From Acholoe squamosa (lineage: Eukaryota > Annelida > Polychaeta > Phyllodocida > Polynoidae), in contig OX439040.1 in the NCBI GenBank assembly GCA_949317995.1, forward strand, positions 24,361,830-24,425,829: a stretch of DNA of 64,000 bases, given 5' to 3'. The translations under genes and the position numbers were made by a program. Numbering within the stretch: position 1 is the first letter of the stretch; each line of letters starts with the position of its first letter. The notes under the pieces were generated by a model. That model was not told where the DNA came from. It saw only the letters and a program-made list of their open reading frames with translations, and searched no databases. Below are positions 38,618 to 50,192 of the stretch, in pieces.

Positions 38618-38839
38618 TTAATTGATATGAAATCTAAGAGCTATTAACTGTTCTTCAGAACAAGATATATCCAATTCTGGTGGAATTTCTGGAAAGAAAA
38701 CTCCTGTCACATATGATAACTTAGGTAAATTACCATTCTTCACAGTTGATATGCATTTTTTACATGCATACAACATACCAAAATGATTAAAATTGGGATT
38801 TACATAAGCAGCATACCTTTGTGTTTTATCTTCTTCCAC
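38618..38839 (-). pseudogene. Helitron RepHel zinc-finger-like N-terminus, piece 1
   Basis: The 73-residue frame contains CKKCISTVKNGNLPKLSYVTG and FFPEIPPELDISCSEEQLIALRF. These match the Helitron CxxC..GxxPxxS..N and IPxxLxxLxxxExxLIAxxxxF pattern. It is the most upstream Helitron piece in the window. Confidence 0.6.
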
Positions 38840-39113
38840 TTCATCTAAAAAACATCAAGTGTAACAAATGCAACATATGTAATCCAATTTAAAATCAACA
38901 CATTCAAGCATCACCTTTTTCTTTGTAGACACTTATGTTTTATCATCCACATAGTTGTCTCTTCCTGTATATGGCATATAAGAATCCAACAATGTTCACT
39001 GCAATGGACCTGCTTAGTGGATACCATCAATGTGAAATAGTTCCAGAACATAGGCACTACACAGCCTTTGAGTCGCCCATGGGAGTGTACCAGTATAGGC
39101 GTGTCCCGTTTGA

Positions 39114-40415
39114 TTGGTGGGAGTGCCATGGAATTTTACAAAAGTAATGGCCATTGCCCTCAGAGGACTGCTGCCTAGAACATGTCTGGCGTACCTGGAC
39201 GACATGGTAGTATATAGCTCAGATTTTCAGAGCCATAAAGAAGGTGTAGAGCAGGTGCTACAGGCCTTAGTTAATGCCGACCTGAAGGTCAAACCATCGA
39301 AATGTGAATGGTGTCATTCAGAGATAAAATTTTTAGGGTATCTAGTGAACAAAGATGGCTTAAAGGCACAGCCAAAACTTATAAAGAAAATTCAAAACGT
39401 CACTAGAACTCACTCCCATAAGACAGTTAAATCTTTTTTGGGATTATGTAATTATTATAGAGGGTTTATACCACAGTATAGTAAGACGGCAAGACCACTG
39501 AATAAATGGACATCAGAGTCAGTTCCTTTTAAGTGGATGGAAGAGTGTGAAAGCTCATTCAAAATTATTAAAAGTAAACTGGTGAATCCTCCATTACTGA
39601 TACACCCACAGATAGGAGCTTACTTTTATGCGCTGACGGAAGCATCTAGGATGGCAATTGGGGCAGCCATATGCCACATTGTGGACAATATATACAGGCC
39701 AATAACATATTATGGGTACACGTTGGGGGCAGCTGAACTAAACTATACAACCACAGAGAAAGAGGCATTGGCAGTGGTTAAGACTTTAAAGGAGCATGAG
39801 GATATGTTACAAGGGGGAAAAGTTACAATTGTCACCGATCATAAACCTCTCATACCATTGCTGCAGAATGCTATAGATGCCCCATCGGCGAGACTAAGGT
39901 GTTGGGCACTGGCACTAACTGGTTTTGATTATGATATGATATACCAGCTGGGAGCAACACATTATTTGCCAGACTATTTGTCCAGGGAAACACCGGAGAT
40001 ACTGGACAGAGATGAGTCGGAAATCAAGGAAGAATTCCAGCCAGAAGTGGGGGGTGAGTTAATGTGTACAGAGATCGCGCGTGAGGAAGATAAGACTGGT
40101 GAACCAGAGGCAGGTGGAACACAGGAGGCCGAGCAGGTGGAAGTGATGACAGATGTTACTGTAGAAAGGGAACAGGAAAAGAAGAAAAATGAAGAGGGTA
40201 TAGAGAAAACTGCGCCCGATGTGGGTCAGACATGGGTAGCAGAAGCCAGTATGAGGGATGAGATCGACGTAAGGGAACTTACTGATGCACAGAAAAGGGA
40301 CCCAGAGTGGCAGCCTTTAATTACATTTTTGAAGACAAATGAACTGCCGGATAATTGGGAAATGGCAAAGACAGTGATGGCCAGGTTGATTGATTTGTGT
40401 TTTACAGCACTTTAG
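39114..40415 (+). pseudogene. Gypsy reverse transcriptase and RNase H (fossil)
   Basis: The region shows AYLDDMVVYS (YxDD box), LKVKPSKCEW and IKFLGYLVNKDGL of the RT. It continues with KSFLGLCNYYRGFIPQYS of the connection, and RNase H with ALTEASRMAIGAAICH, TTTEKEALAVVKTLKE, VTDHKPLIPLLQ and YLPDYLSRE. An acidic Glu-rich spacer follows. Typical Gypsy/Ty3 order. Upstream RT sequence (TAMDLLSGYHQ) is at about 38995. The gene is a broken fossil. Confidence 0.88.
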
Positions 40416-40557
40416 CGGCACTAAGTGGCTATCCTGTGCTTCAAGTGATGGCCAGGGCTGATTCCATGGGAATGACAGAAAATGACGTACTTTGTAAATA
40501 TAGGATAAATTCTGGAAAGAAGGGGCGGGGCGCAAGGTAGCAGAAATACAACCAAGA

Positions 40558-41543
40558 ATGGTGGTTCCAGCAGCGATGATTGAAAAGGTGCTGTATCTGA
40601 TGCACAATGATATATTGTGTGGTGGACATGTAGGAGTGCAGGCTTTATCAGAAAAAATGCTGTCTAGGTTTTATTGGAAGAACATGCTGCAAGACGTTTC
40701 TAAATACCTAAAGGCGTGTGACAGATGTGCCATGAGGAAAAGAGCATCACATTTTAAAGCACTGTCTGAGCACTGTCTAAGTACCCATGGGATTGGGTGC
40801 AGTGTGATTTTATGGGCCCGCTCATACCGTCTACAGACGGAGATTTGTATGTGCTGACATTTATTGACCTTTTAACTGGGTGGCCAGAAGCATTTTGTAC
40901 GCCAGATTCAACGACGGAAACGGCAGCAAATTATTTTTTAAAGTACATAGTGTGTAGATATGGTAAAGTTAGTCGGATACACACTGACAGAGGGCCATCA
41001 TTTATGTCAAAATTATTTAGGGAGATAACTGCCAGGTTGGCATGTAGACACAGCTTGACCAGCGGACGTTTGCCGACTGACAATGCTAGGATCGAAAAGA
41101 TGCATAAAACTATAGCAAACGTAATAGCATGTTACATAATGGATGACCATGCCTCATGGTCTGAGTTGCTGCCAGTGGCGCTATGGACTAATAGGTCTTC
41201 TATCAGTGGCAGAACAAGTTTCTCGCCGTACACATTGCTGTTTGGTAGGGACCCAATAGCTATGGAATTCCCGGAGAACAGGCCAGTCCCACCTACTAGG
41301 AATGAACAGGAGTGGTTTCACAGAACGAGGCATTGCATTCATATGTTTAGAGACATGGCCTCAAGATACACTAATGAATATGAGGACGATTTAAGAGTGC
41401 GGATGGATAAATCGGCGTGCCCGGCCAGTTTTAAGGAAGGAGACCTTGTGTATCACTATGATACATATGTCCCTAAGGGAAAATCCACAAAATTCTCTGA
41501 TAGATACAAAGAGTTGTTGAAACAGTGGATGATCACCTGTTGA
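40558..41543 (+). pseudogene. Gypsy integrase (fossil)
   Basis: The zinc-binding part has HNDILCGGHVGVQALSEKM and CDRCAMRK (HHCC module). The core has DFMGPLIPSTDGDLYVLTFID, IHTDRGPSFMS and DNARIEKMHKTI (DDE-type), then SPYTLLFGRDP and the basic C-terminal EGDLVYHYDTYVPKGKS. It is the normal integrase of Gypsy-type elements. Broken fossil. Confidence 0.85.
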
Positions 41544-42414
41544 GGTTACAGTCAGTGGTCACAGGTGTTAAATTGCCTCACCTTATTAACATACAAAAAG
41601 TAAAGAGGGCATATCAACCATGGACGCCGGCGTTGGCGGATATACCAGAAGGTTACCATATGGCGGGCCAGTTTAGAAAATATGATGGGGAAGAAGATAA
41701 AGAGGAGATTATAGAGCGTCTGGTAAAAGAGAGGGATCCAGATGTTATAGAGGAATCGGAGGAAGAGGAGAATGAGCAGCCAGCAAATAAGGAAGTTGGC
41801 AATGATAGGGGGCGAGCTAGACAGGAGAAGCCCACAGATAAAATTATAAGGAATGAAGATAATGCAATACCCCGCAAAGGGATGGATAATGAAATACCCC
41901 GCAAAGGGATGGATAATGAAATACCCCACAAAGGGATGGATAATGAAATACCCTGCATAGGAATGAATGCTGGAGTACCCTGCGTAGGGAGGAATGAAAA
42001 TAATCTTCCTGGGACGAATAAATACCTCAGGAAGATACAGGTGAAAGTCCCAGCACAGAGATGAATGTAGACAAAACCCATAATGGGCAGAGTGGAAAAA
42101 CATTGAAAGGAAGGAATGAAGTACCTCAGGATGCTAGGAAGGAGGTGCCACATTTGGGGGGAGATATAAATAAGGATACTGGGGAGGATAGGATTCCCCA
42201 GGAAGTGGATGTGACGAGCTTGACTAAAGGGGAAACACAGGGGATGAACCCTGGTGAAATGCAGAACTTTGATGTTATTAAAGAAGAAATGGGGAAGGGT
42301 CCTCATGGGAAGATAACCCAGACTTTCAATGTGCCTCGACAGGGTAAATATAACCTAAGGGTTAGGAAACCAGTTGATTATGTTGAGAGGCCTGATTTAA
42401 TACAGCCTGAGTAA
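41525..42414 (+). pseudogene. Gypsy pol C-terminal / accessory region with 30-bp repeats
   Basis: An acidic stretch (ERDPDVIEESEEEENEQ) is followed by five 30-bp tandem repeats at about 41856-42000, coding for NEIPRKGMD-type units. A more typical ending, YNLRVRKPVDYVERPDL, of the sort seen at the end of Gypsy pol, follows. The repeats change gradually from left to right. Confidence 0.55.
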
Positions 42415-44712
42415 TGGTCGAGGAAGGGCAGTGTAAATAATTGGTGTTAACGCCCAGTTGTATAGTAGTATAATCGTCTTCTATGTGGTACTTACTGTTA
42501 ACACGGAGGGGTGAGACTGCCACCTCCCGTGCCCATGCGTGTGATATATGGTTAAAAGGCCAGAGAGGTGTAGATGGAAAACATGTGTGGGTGCCCGGTT
42601 CTGGTGAGCACATGTTAGGGAAGTATAGGTTATTCCATGTGGAATCTGGGACTGAATAGGCTGTGAAGAGATAGGGTGGACTCCTGGTTGCATGGGAGGA
42701 TAGGCCGCCGGCTGCGAGAAAGGAGCGCACTGCGATAGGTGACATTGGTGTAAAATCTCAAGGACGGCGGCTAAGGTCAAGGCCGTGTGGTCATTAGGAC
42801 GAGACAAAGGACGCTCCATAACAGTGGAATCATTGGGGACATGTGGTGACGTCAGCAGGTGCGATTAATGGTGCATGGAATGATCAGATAGGATTAACAT
42901 AATGGAATAGGATTAACATAATGGAATGCAATGAGCTACAGATATCACATGGATGCAGGCTGGAGGACGGCGCACTTCTGCGCGTCCCGGCACGGTGACA
43001 GAACCACCATGTCATCACAGAAGGAAGTGATACTGAGATCTCTCACCAGTTGGTTGAGAACATGGGATCTTTATATGGCGGCAGACTTAGAAAGAAGATC
43101 CACCTTCGCGGCACAAAATAGAATTGAGGCAGCCAGAGCTACGGCGCAGGAAATATTGAGAGGCAAATACGAAACATCCCCTGATGGGATGGGATGAGTT
43201 ACCCCTGTAAGTAGGGCCAGGACCACACGGACATCAGACACACAGACATCCTCAACAGCTGGGGGTGATCATGGGAGACGTGTCTACAGGCCCGCACCAT
43301 AGTGTTATATTGCATGGGCCCTGGTGGAATTTTGACGGAGGTACCTCACTGATGTTGGCATGATTGACTTTGTATATAAGCAGCCAGACATTAGCACTTG
43401 AATATGGATTGGTAACATGAGGGGGTGACTTTTTCCAGGCCAGTGAATTGCCGGCCCTTGGTACAGCCCATGAAGAATTTAGACAGCTTTTAAGAGCGTT
43501 GGCCTTTGAGTTTGCACTGGAAGACACGGACGCAGCTGGAATGAGCTGAGACAGATGGCAGAAATATATAATATGCTCGGAGGAATACAGGCTACAATTT
43601 GTGCGGATGTTCCTGTTTTTGTACTCCAATATGTTGGAGAACACTGGTATGCCAGATGAAGGGGAAATTAGAAATTCCTGCATCTTGGACAGAATGACCC
43701 TAGGGGTCTGGTATGGGCAGCTCAGGACATTATGTCCACTTTTGGCCCGCCCGAACAGTGCATGCTGGGAATGTCAAGGGAAGAAAGAGACCAATATGTA
43801 GAGATACCAGAGTTGAAACACAGGGACATATAGGCCCGTAAAAGGGACCGAGTTGGACAGACATGCCGGTGTAACATGTACATAGTTTTAGTGTAAAACT
43901 TAGTGAAGTGGAATTTTTATGAGGTAGCATGGATGTGTTCAGAGACATGTGGAACAATGTTACATTGCTACTACTGTTAGTAAGGCTGTATATACTATGT
44001 ATATAATGTAAGTAGTATAGCAGAAGTCGTGTGCGTGCCCTGGGGAGCAGCTATAACTCACTCTGGGTGACAGGTGTGAGATTTGGAAGGCATAGGGTCG
44101 TGTTACCATAGATGTATATAGGAACATGCGGCCTGGAGCGCGTGCATGGTGACAGCAGGGAGAAGTCTGTGATAGAAGCACCTACCAGAATGTTGACAGC
44201 GGTAGGCGGCATGGTTGGTTTTAGAGCAGGAGCGACCTTCACTCAGGAACATCTGTGAAGTAGTGAGGAAAGAAGAAAATAAGAGACAGGGATACGAGTT
44301 GAACTACAGACTTGAGAATAGTATTTTTTTTGTAGATAGTAGGAAATATGTTGCATATATACTGCAGAAGAGGCCTTGCATGGGGGCCCAAATGCACATG
44401 ATTAGACATGGGTGAGTGACATGGAATATTAAAGGTATTGGAAAATAAGAAATGTGCTTTAGAATGGGGGGTGTTTTACGATGCATATTTGGAGGATGCG
44501 TTGAGGGGAATGACACTCATACAACACCAAACTCAGGCACAAATATAAAAAGGGGTCATTGTACCAGGAATTCGGGCAAGAATCCATTTATAAGGCCAGC
44601 TATTATATATACAGATCAGCAGATGAATAACATGGCTGGCAATGCAAGGAGGTATCTTACCGAGCCCTCTATTCCGTCGGCGCCATACACATATAGTGAA
44701 TAAGAAGGTGCT
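42415..44712. other. Accessory region of the Gypsy-type fossil
   Basis: No recognised gene. A plus-strand ORF at 42931-43197 (88 residues, with a Leu/Arg/Ala-rich helix) is the longest plus-strand candidate. On the minus strand an 112-residue Pro/His-rich frame (42819-42481) ends near a GTAAGT. TATA-like boxes on the plus strand occur near 43373 (GTATATAAGC) and 44545 (ATATAAAAAGG). Confidence 0.35.
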
Positions 44713-45600
44713 TCACTTACCCTTGGTGTCAGGTGACCATATATGATCAGGAGGGAGACTAAGACCGCTGACTGACTGGAGGCGGTGCATGGCGTTCATC
44801 AGATCGTCTAGGAAGCCACCAGTGGAACCGATAGGGTCATCAGGAGACACATGAAGGGTGGAGTCATCGGGAGGTGCCGAGGATACGGATGAGGCAGGAA
44901 CGCCGTTGTTGTGCTTGAGGCGGCGACGTTTGGGAGCTCTGGCGGACCGGCGGGGACATGACTGACCGCTGGGTCTGACGGCAGAATCGGGGGATGGACC
45001 GGACATGGGACTGGTCAAGTGTTGGCAGACTGGTGTCGTGGTTGTATAGCTGTTGCAAGGTAGAAAGGCGGGGGAAGCGACCGCAGACCCCGCCAGAAGA
45101 TCTCTCATAGACGGCATTCCAGCACTTGTTGACGCTAGAAGGGCTGTCGTTGAGGAATTCGTGGCCGCTGTTGGTGATCCAAGAGCTGATGCTAGAGCCG
45201 GAACATCGGGAGATGATGGAGGAGCAGGAGGTGACTGACCAGTAGGGCCCTGGGAGTTGTCAGAGGGTCCGCCGTTGCCGTTGCCATTGCCCCCGTCACT
45301 CAAAGGTACATCAGTGGTAGAAGGTGAAGGAGAAGGTTCTTCAATGGGAAGCAAAAGGTTTTCCGCTGTTTGAGAAGAAACCCCGCATTTCTCTACTAGG
45401 GTCTGTCGAAGCTCGGAAGAGGGCATCATGTGCCCTGGAGTGCGGGAGATATCCAACAGTTGTGCTGACATGAGAGGAAAGCCTGGAAGTGGTCCAATAA
45501 GTGTGGGGACAAATAGCATGTAGGAGTGCCCTCTCTCTAGAATATCAAAGGGTAGTAATAGGCGGATGCTGTCTGCGAGGACCGTGCCGTAGGAGGTCAT
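44713..45600 (-). CDS. Antisense ORF, Ser/Pro-rich with nuclear-localisation-type motif
   Basis: The 295-residue frame runs against the Gypsy-type element. It starts with a moderately structured first 90 residues (SIRLLLPFDILERGHSYMLF), followed by a Ser/Pro/Gly-rich disordered part. A basic RRSARAPKRRRLKH cluster comes next, then a C-terminal FLDDLMNAMHRLQSVSGLSL helix like an activation or binding motif. A TATATAAG box lies 45 bases upstream. At the 3' end the frame meets AAGG|GTAAGT, a perfect splice donor (exon end at 44721, phase 1), so this is probably a first coding exon. Its downstream exon was not found. No family is recognised. Confidence 0.5.
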   Translation of the reverse strand: MTSYGTVLADSIRLLLPFDILERGHSYMLFVPTLIGPLPGFPLMSAQLLDISRTPGHMMPSSELRQTLVEKCGVSSQTAENLLLPIEEPSPSPSTTDVPLSDGGNGNGNGGPSDNSQGPTGQSPPAPPSSPDVPALASALGSPTAATNSSTTALLASTSAGMPSMRDLLAGSAVASPAFLPCNSYTTTTPVCQHLTSPMSGPSPDSAVRPSGQSCPRRSARAPKRRRLKHNNGVPASSVSSAPPDDSTLHVSPDDPIGSTGGFLDDLMNAMHRLQSVSGLSLPPDHIWSPDTKGK

Positions 45601-45644
45601 GGTGAAGATTGGTGCACAGGTGGGAGGGGTTTCTCACATCGCAT

Positions 45645-45652
45645 CTTATATA
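45645..45652 (-). promoter_or_regulatory. TATA box for the antisense ORF
   Basis: TATATAAG on the minus strand lies about 45 bases before the ATG at 45600, which leaves room for a 15-20 base leader. It is in a GC-richer context (GACGGTATATAAGATGCG). Confidence 0.5.
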
Positions 45653-45748
45653 CCGTCGGGGACGAGGAAAACTACGAGCGTCTCCCGAGTAAAGAGGCAC
45701 ATAATCCTAGAAGAAAAGGTAAAATAATAAACTCGGGGGTACCCGGTA

Positions 45749-46081
45749 ATGAGGGAGAGAAGCAGGTGGAATGAACGCACCATTTTCTTGGGAATCATCG
45801 CGAGCCATTATAAAAAAGTGAGACGGTTCCAGGGTTCAGTAACCAGTACAACCAGTACAACAAGTCCCAAACGCAGGTCACGGTCCGGGGGAAATCTCCT
45901 CGTAGAGAGGCAGGGACCGGAGGTCAGTGAAGCCAGCTGTGAAGGCAGAGAATTACCAGTGAGTGCAGAACGTGAGTCAAGTGATCTAATGAGGGGAGAA
46001 TATACTATGAGACGTCTGGGCTCCAGGGATGAGACAGGAATATATAGATGGGATTTTGTTGGTGATATAGTCGGCACATAG
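45749..46081 (+). CDS. Short plus-strand ORF divergent from the antisense ORF
   Basis: The 110-residue product is Arg/Ser/Glu-rich (SPKRRSRSGG basic patch) without a known domain. It starts about 100 bases from the TATA box of the antisense ORF, facing away, so the two may share a promoter region. Weakly supported. Confidence 0.25.
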   Translation: MRERSRWNERTIFLGIIASHYKKVRRFQGSVTSTTSTTSPKRRSRSGGNLLVERQGPEVSEASCEGRELPVSAERESSDLMRGEYTMRRLGSRDETGIYRWDFVGDIVGT

Positions 46082-46199
46082 ATGCTGGAGATGAGGATAA
46101 GTCCCGTCTGTGGTACGGTGACAGTGCAGGCGACGAATTCAATGCGTGGTCAAAATTAGGTGTGGTGGACCCCAAGGCCGATGTTTCAGATGACCTTTC

Positions 46200-46823
46200 T
46201 ATAAAGCACGGCAATTGCTAGGGAAGGCCTCGCCTTTGAGGTACTGTCACACCCCATGCTCGGTGTTGTTTTTATACCTAGAAAAGAAATATCAACAGCA
46301 GACGCCGAATATATGTCACAGATATTCACTTTTGAGTTACCACCCACAGCAAGAAATGAAAGAACATTACACATTGAAGCCTTGTGCAAGGATGCTGTAA
46401 GGAGGAATGTATTTAATGGTACTGCCAGCTCGCTGAACACTGCGGCATAATAAAGTTGTACGAAAAATAGTGATTCTGTCTCTACAAAGAGCTAGAAGGA
46501 GGCAGATTCATAAAACCATGGTCACTATCCCGGTCGAGGGTAATCAAACAAAGACATCACACAAAAGACCACCCCGGATGGGGAAGCTTTTATGGTTGTA
46601 GCGGAGGCTATAACGGGAATGACAAGGTCCATTGAAATAGCCAGAAATAGAGAACATATAGAGGTCATGTATCAGGGGCTACAAAATCTTACAAAGACAA
46701 CAATGGGTCTTATGAACCTTACGGGAGAAAGGCTGGAGCTGTTGGAGAACACTGTGATTGTAGGAATGGGGGATATGGATAATTTGTATAAATTTTTGGA
46801 CTGAATGGTATAAGGAGGAATAT
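46200..46823 (+). other. Region before the envelope-like gene (fossil)
   Basis: Frames at 46256-46450 and 46592-46804 have helical sequence (SIEIARNREHIEVMYQGLQ) that may belong to the envelope ectodomain of the Gypsy-type element. They are too short to classify. The region is part of the same broken fossil. Confidence 0.3.
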
Positions 46824-47711
46824 TTGTCCACACAAGTGCGATTTGCAGAACTTAAGTCTTATGCAGCGCATTTGGGGCTGCTCATATACACTAAAGTTGG
46901 AGCTATTATCCACTATATAAATGAACTAAGGGAACTAGATACAGTATTGGCGGAACTGAGGAAAATGGCTGAAGGGGAGCTGTCGGCAAGACTAGTGTCC
47001 CCAGAACATATAAAGAGGGCCATTAGAAACACAGACTTATATTTGACAAAACATTACCCAGGGTTCACAGTGGCATTCCAGGACCCAATGTTTTACTACA
47101 AAAACACCAGAATCAAGGTATATAGGAGACATCACAGGATGATGATAGAAATGAAGATCCCGGTGGTCAGCGAGCAACATAGGTTCTGTGTATATAAAGT
47201 GGTATCTTTCCCAGTGCCAGTGCTTATTGCAGACAAGCCAGCAGACGGGATACAGATTGTGGGTCTGCCATCGGAAATAGCTATCAGTAGAAATGGACAG
47301 TATTATATTAACGAACCGGTGATATCATGGTCTCAGTGCCATGGAGGAGATGTGGTGCTGTGCCCGGATGTGCCACATATGCATAGACTGTCAGATGACA
47401 TGTGTATAGCAGGTCTGATAAGAGGTGACAGAACTGTGGTGGACAATCACTGCAACGTGCAGTATATAGTAAGGCCGACTTTTCACCCAATGGCGGTGCG
47501 GATAGGCCAGGGTCGCATACTGGTCACAGGAAAAGAAAATGAAGCACGGATCGTGTGTGGTAATAAACCGCCACAGGTGGTGCCGACAGGACAATATGCC
47601 ATAATAAGGCTAGGGTGTGAGTGTGCATATACAAGCAGGGACTCCTGGATCCCATATAGTCTTAGTGGTTGCAACAAAAGAAAAATTACCAGAGATAGAA
47701 CTAGTACATAA
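46824..47711 (+). pseudogene. env: Envelope-like glycoprotein region of the Gypsy-type fossil
   Basis: The 295-residue stretch has a helical start (AELKSYAAHLGLLIYTKVGAI) and a beta-rich domain with a Cys pattern: SQCHGGDVVLCPD, DNHCNVQYIV, RIGQGRILVTG, CGNKPPQVV and LGCECAY. The layout resembles the envelope/F-like proteins of errantivirus-type Gypsy elements. Family membership is inferred from pattern and position after pol. Fossil, not intact. Confidence 0.5.
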
Positions 47712-47812
47712 TGACCTAATTATGTCAGGGTTGGACGAAAAGGAATGGCAGCAGGCCAGGGTAAATGGAATACAGGTGAAGGTTTTGGGTCGAGACCCAC
47801 TGGCACCCAGTC

Positions 47813-48523
47813 TTGGTTAATGGGTCTGCCAAAATACAGTTTAAGCTGTTGCTAGATAAAATGAAGCAGGACCAGTACAAATTGAGTTCAGCGAAACTGG
47901 AGGTAGACAAGAAGTTTGACATTTTAAATGAGAGAAATGAGGGCGTCTCAGTGGGGATACTGTCTTTCCTTATTATAGTAGTAGCGATAATATTGATGTA
48001 CTGCCTGTGCTGTAAGAATGGACCAGCAACAATGGCACTTGTACTGGCAGGCAGATGCAGAGGAACTAAAGCTGAACTTCAGTGGTCATACCCGGAGGTC
48101 GCCACTGATAGAGCATGCCCGGTGTGTGAGGACCAATCGGTCATGGTGGTAGGTGTGGCTGTGATGATTTTGATACTATTTACGATGGTCATCTCGTTCC
48201 TGTGCAGGTACATAAGGAAGCTGTCATCCTGTAAGGAAGACGAATTATATCTACAGCTGGCATCCACGGATACGGAAGACATGATACACCTAGGGGTGTC
48301 GATGGTCCCGCTGGATCATCTGTTTATACAGGTATCTCTGGACCCGCTGATAAAAGACATTAGTGTAAACCACCTGTGTGGCAGTTGTTTGGCGAATGTC
48401 ACATGGGGTAGAACATTGTTCAGTGAGTCAAATATGAAAATATCAAATAGACTGGCGTCAGCTGTGGTGTCTGGAGAAAAGCAAGTGGTATTAGCCAGAC
48501 TGTTAAGGTGCCAGGGGGTATAG
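47813..48523 (+). pseudogene. Membrane-anchor region after the envelope-like gene (fossil)
   Basis: A charged helix (KMKQDQYKLSSAKLEVDKKF) precedes a strong membrane segment, GILSFLIIVVAIILMYCLCC. A second hydrophobic stretch, VMVVGVAVMILILFTMVISF, comes about 60 residues later. The first would be the envelope anchor, following a typical heptad stem. Part of the same broken fossil. Confidence 0.45.
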
Positions 48524-49625
48524 CATCGGTGGTTCTGGTGGGAAGCCCTACAATGGTGTACGATGGGTGGACCACAATCCCCCCAGAAGGACGCTGGAGG
48601 AACTGGAGCTGTATAGTTTGCGGTCGGCGGCCAGGTTGGCAGTGGTAGAGCCATTGCCCAGTACATCAAAACAGGTTTTCAGAGAGTCGGACATGAAGGG
48701 TAGTAAGGTTTATGAGGAGGCAGTAGATGTGTAATGAACAGGTGCTGGAGGCGCCCGGCCTGGCATGGGAGGCTCCCATCCGGGACCCTGTCAGCCTCAG
48801 GTGCCTATTATGCCAAGGGGGCTGACGAATTGTGATACCCTGGGGGGCCTCCACATGTGTGGGGTCCCAGGAGGGGTATAACCTCCAGACATGCACGGGA
48901 GGATTTTAATGTGGTAGCTGGTAATAAAAGGGACATCAGGAAGAGAAATATGACTATAAACTTGTGGGCCTGATGGCAAAATGCAGACAGAAGACTGGAA
49001 AGCAAGTGGACTTGAACATCAAGGGGTCTGAGTCAGAACTTTGGACTTTGTCTATTAAGTAAGAGAGCTTGAGATGTCCAGGATGGTTAGGTTTAGCTGT
49101 TTTACTGATAAATGGGTAGATTTGTGTAATACATGAGCTCCGAGTTATTCCAGCACGGCCCTAAAGCCGCGGATATGTCCGCTAGGTGGCGGTGTGCGCA
49201 AAGCCATGGTGGGTGCCTTTACCACCACGGCTGGCAGACTCCTTGACCACCCGGGAGGTAGGGGGTGGGGAGTGGACAACATACCATGCACTCACAGTCT
49301 CAGCTATGTGGGTGAGTGTGTGTATCATACACAGACCAATATCTCCTATTTCTATAAATCATAATGAGTTCATTTTTCACAACAGCCAACAAAGTGTTCA
49401 TACCCACACTATCATAATTTTTAAGGCAAAATTCCTAAAATTACCCATTAAAAGTCGACTATGAAATTCTCTCCCATTGACACAGCATTGTGGCCCAGTT
49501 AGGGAGACCCACCCTCCTCCTGCTGCCCGACCAGCAACCAGCTCACAAGTGGGCGCGAGGGGTAACTCGGACCTCATGTATTGTAAAATTAAAACTGCTA
49601 GAATATTCTTCGTGACCCGACATGT
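48524..49625. other. Non-coding 3' part of the Gypsy-type fossil before the SINE
   Basis: No convincing frame. The composition stays GC-richer up to about 49300. Several short antisense frames appear random. Confidence 0.35.
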
Positions 49626-50181
49626 TTGTTTGTTTGTTTGTTTAGTTTTACGTCCGGGGGCCATAAAGGAACTCAGACATTCAAGGTTTCTCGGACATTA
49701 AGTCCTTTCTTTTCTGTTTGGACAGGTATTTATATGCTGCTTGCCCGACACAGCAGTGACCGAATCTATGAATGATCGAATCTATGAGATGAATGACCGC
49801 ATCTATGAGGAGGGGTGAGGGGGAAAACCGCTACCGGGGCTTCATTCCCCTACTCTTTTCGAAGGATAGCAAGTGTTCTTTTATTTGCCTGGTCCCATAG
49901 ACAGGGCCAGACAAACCACGGCCTTTGATCACTCAGACGTGGTTCACTGAGGGAGAATCCCATGGCAAAAGGCAAGCATGTACGCCTGGGCCCGCGCATA
50001 TGGACACCAGCTGCCCACATGCTCACCCCAAGACACAAGAAACCCCAAGTTTGTCGCCTTTTACGAATCTGGTATGCCCACTGGTAGAATGGAAGGAGGA
50101 AAATTCCTCCTTCGTGGACTCCCAATGAAGTTATTCTGCTCCTCCATGCCCTCACATGAAGGTCCCCACTCCACAGGGGGT
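49626..50181 (-). mobile_element. SINE-like element (copy 2), uninterrupted
   Basis: This copy is flanked by the 11-bp duplication ACCCGACATGT (49615-49625 and 50182-50192). The 3' tail is (CAAA)n on the minus strand and the 5' end is ACCCCCTGTGGAGTGGGGAC. It is the same family as 34172-36101. The tail is preceded by GGACGTAAAACTAAAC, similar to the CGTAAAACACTAAC that precedes the tail of the nested LINE. Confidence 0.85.
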
Positions 50182-50192
50182 ACCCGACATGT

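Larger units (their letters stand above)
29704..38839 (-). mobile_element. Decayed and rearranged Helitron
   Basis: RepHel pieces lie in minus-strand order: zinc-finger-type N-terminus (38839-38618), following region (38570-38385), Rep Tyr motif region (36499-36091), linker (34120-33728), PIF1 helicase (33099-32530) and RPA-like gene. The HUH part of Rep instead lies on the plus strand (36575-36836), so a segment of roughly 36530-38280 appears inverted. Nested SINE, LINE and MITE insertions interrupt it. The true 5' TC and 3' CTRR ends were not located. Confidence 0.65.

Noticed and set aside
41552-42306. Long minus-strand frames over the Gypsy C-terminal region
   Set aside because: Their repeats mirror the plus-strand 30-bp coding repeats, and no promoter or motif supports them.
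42362-42819. Minus-strand Pro/His-rich frames as a downstream exon of the antisense gene
   Set aside because: A GTAAGT lies near the end and a TGACGTCA site upstream, but no phase-matched acceptor could be shown, so the link is unsupported.
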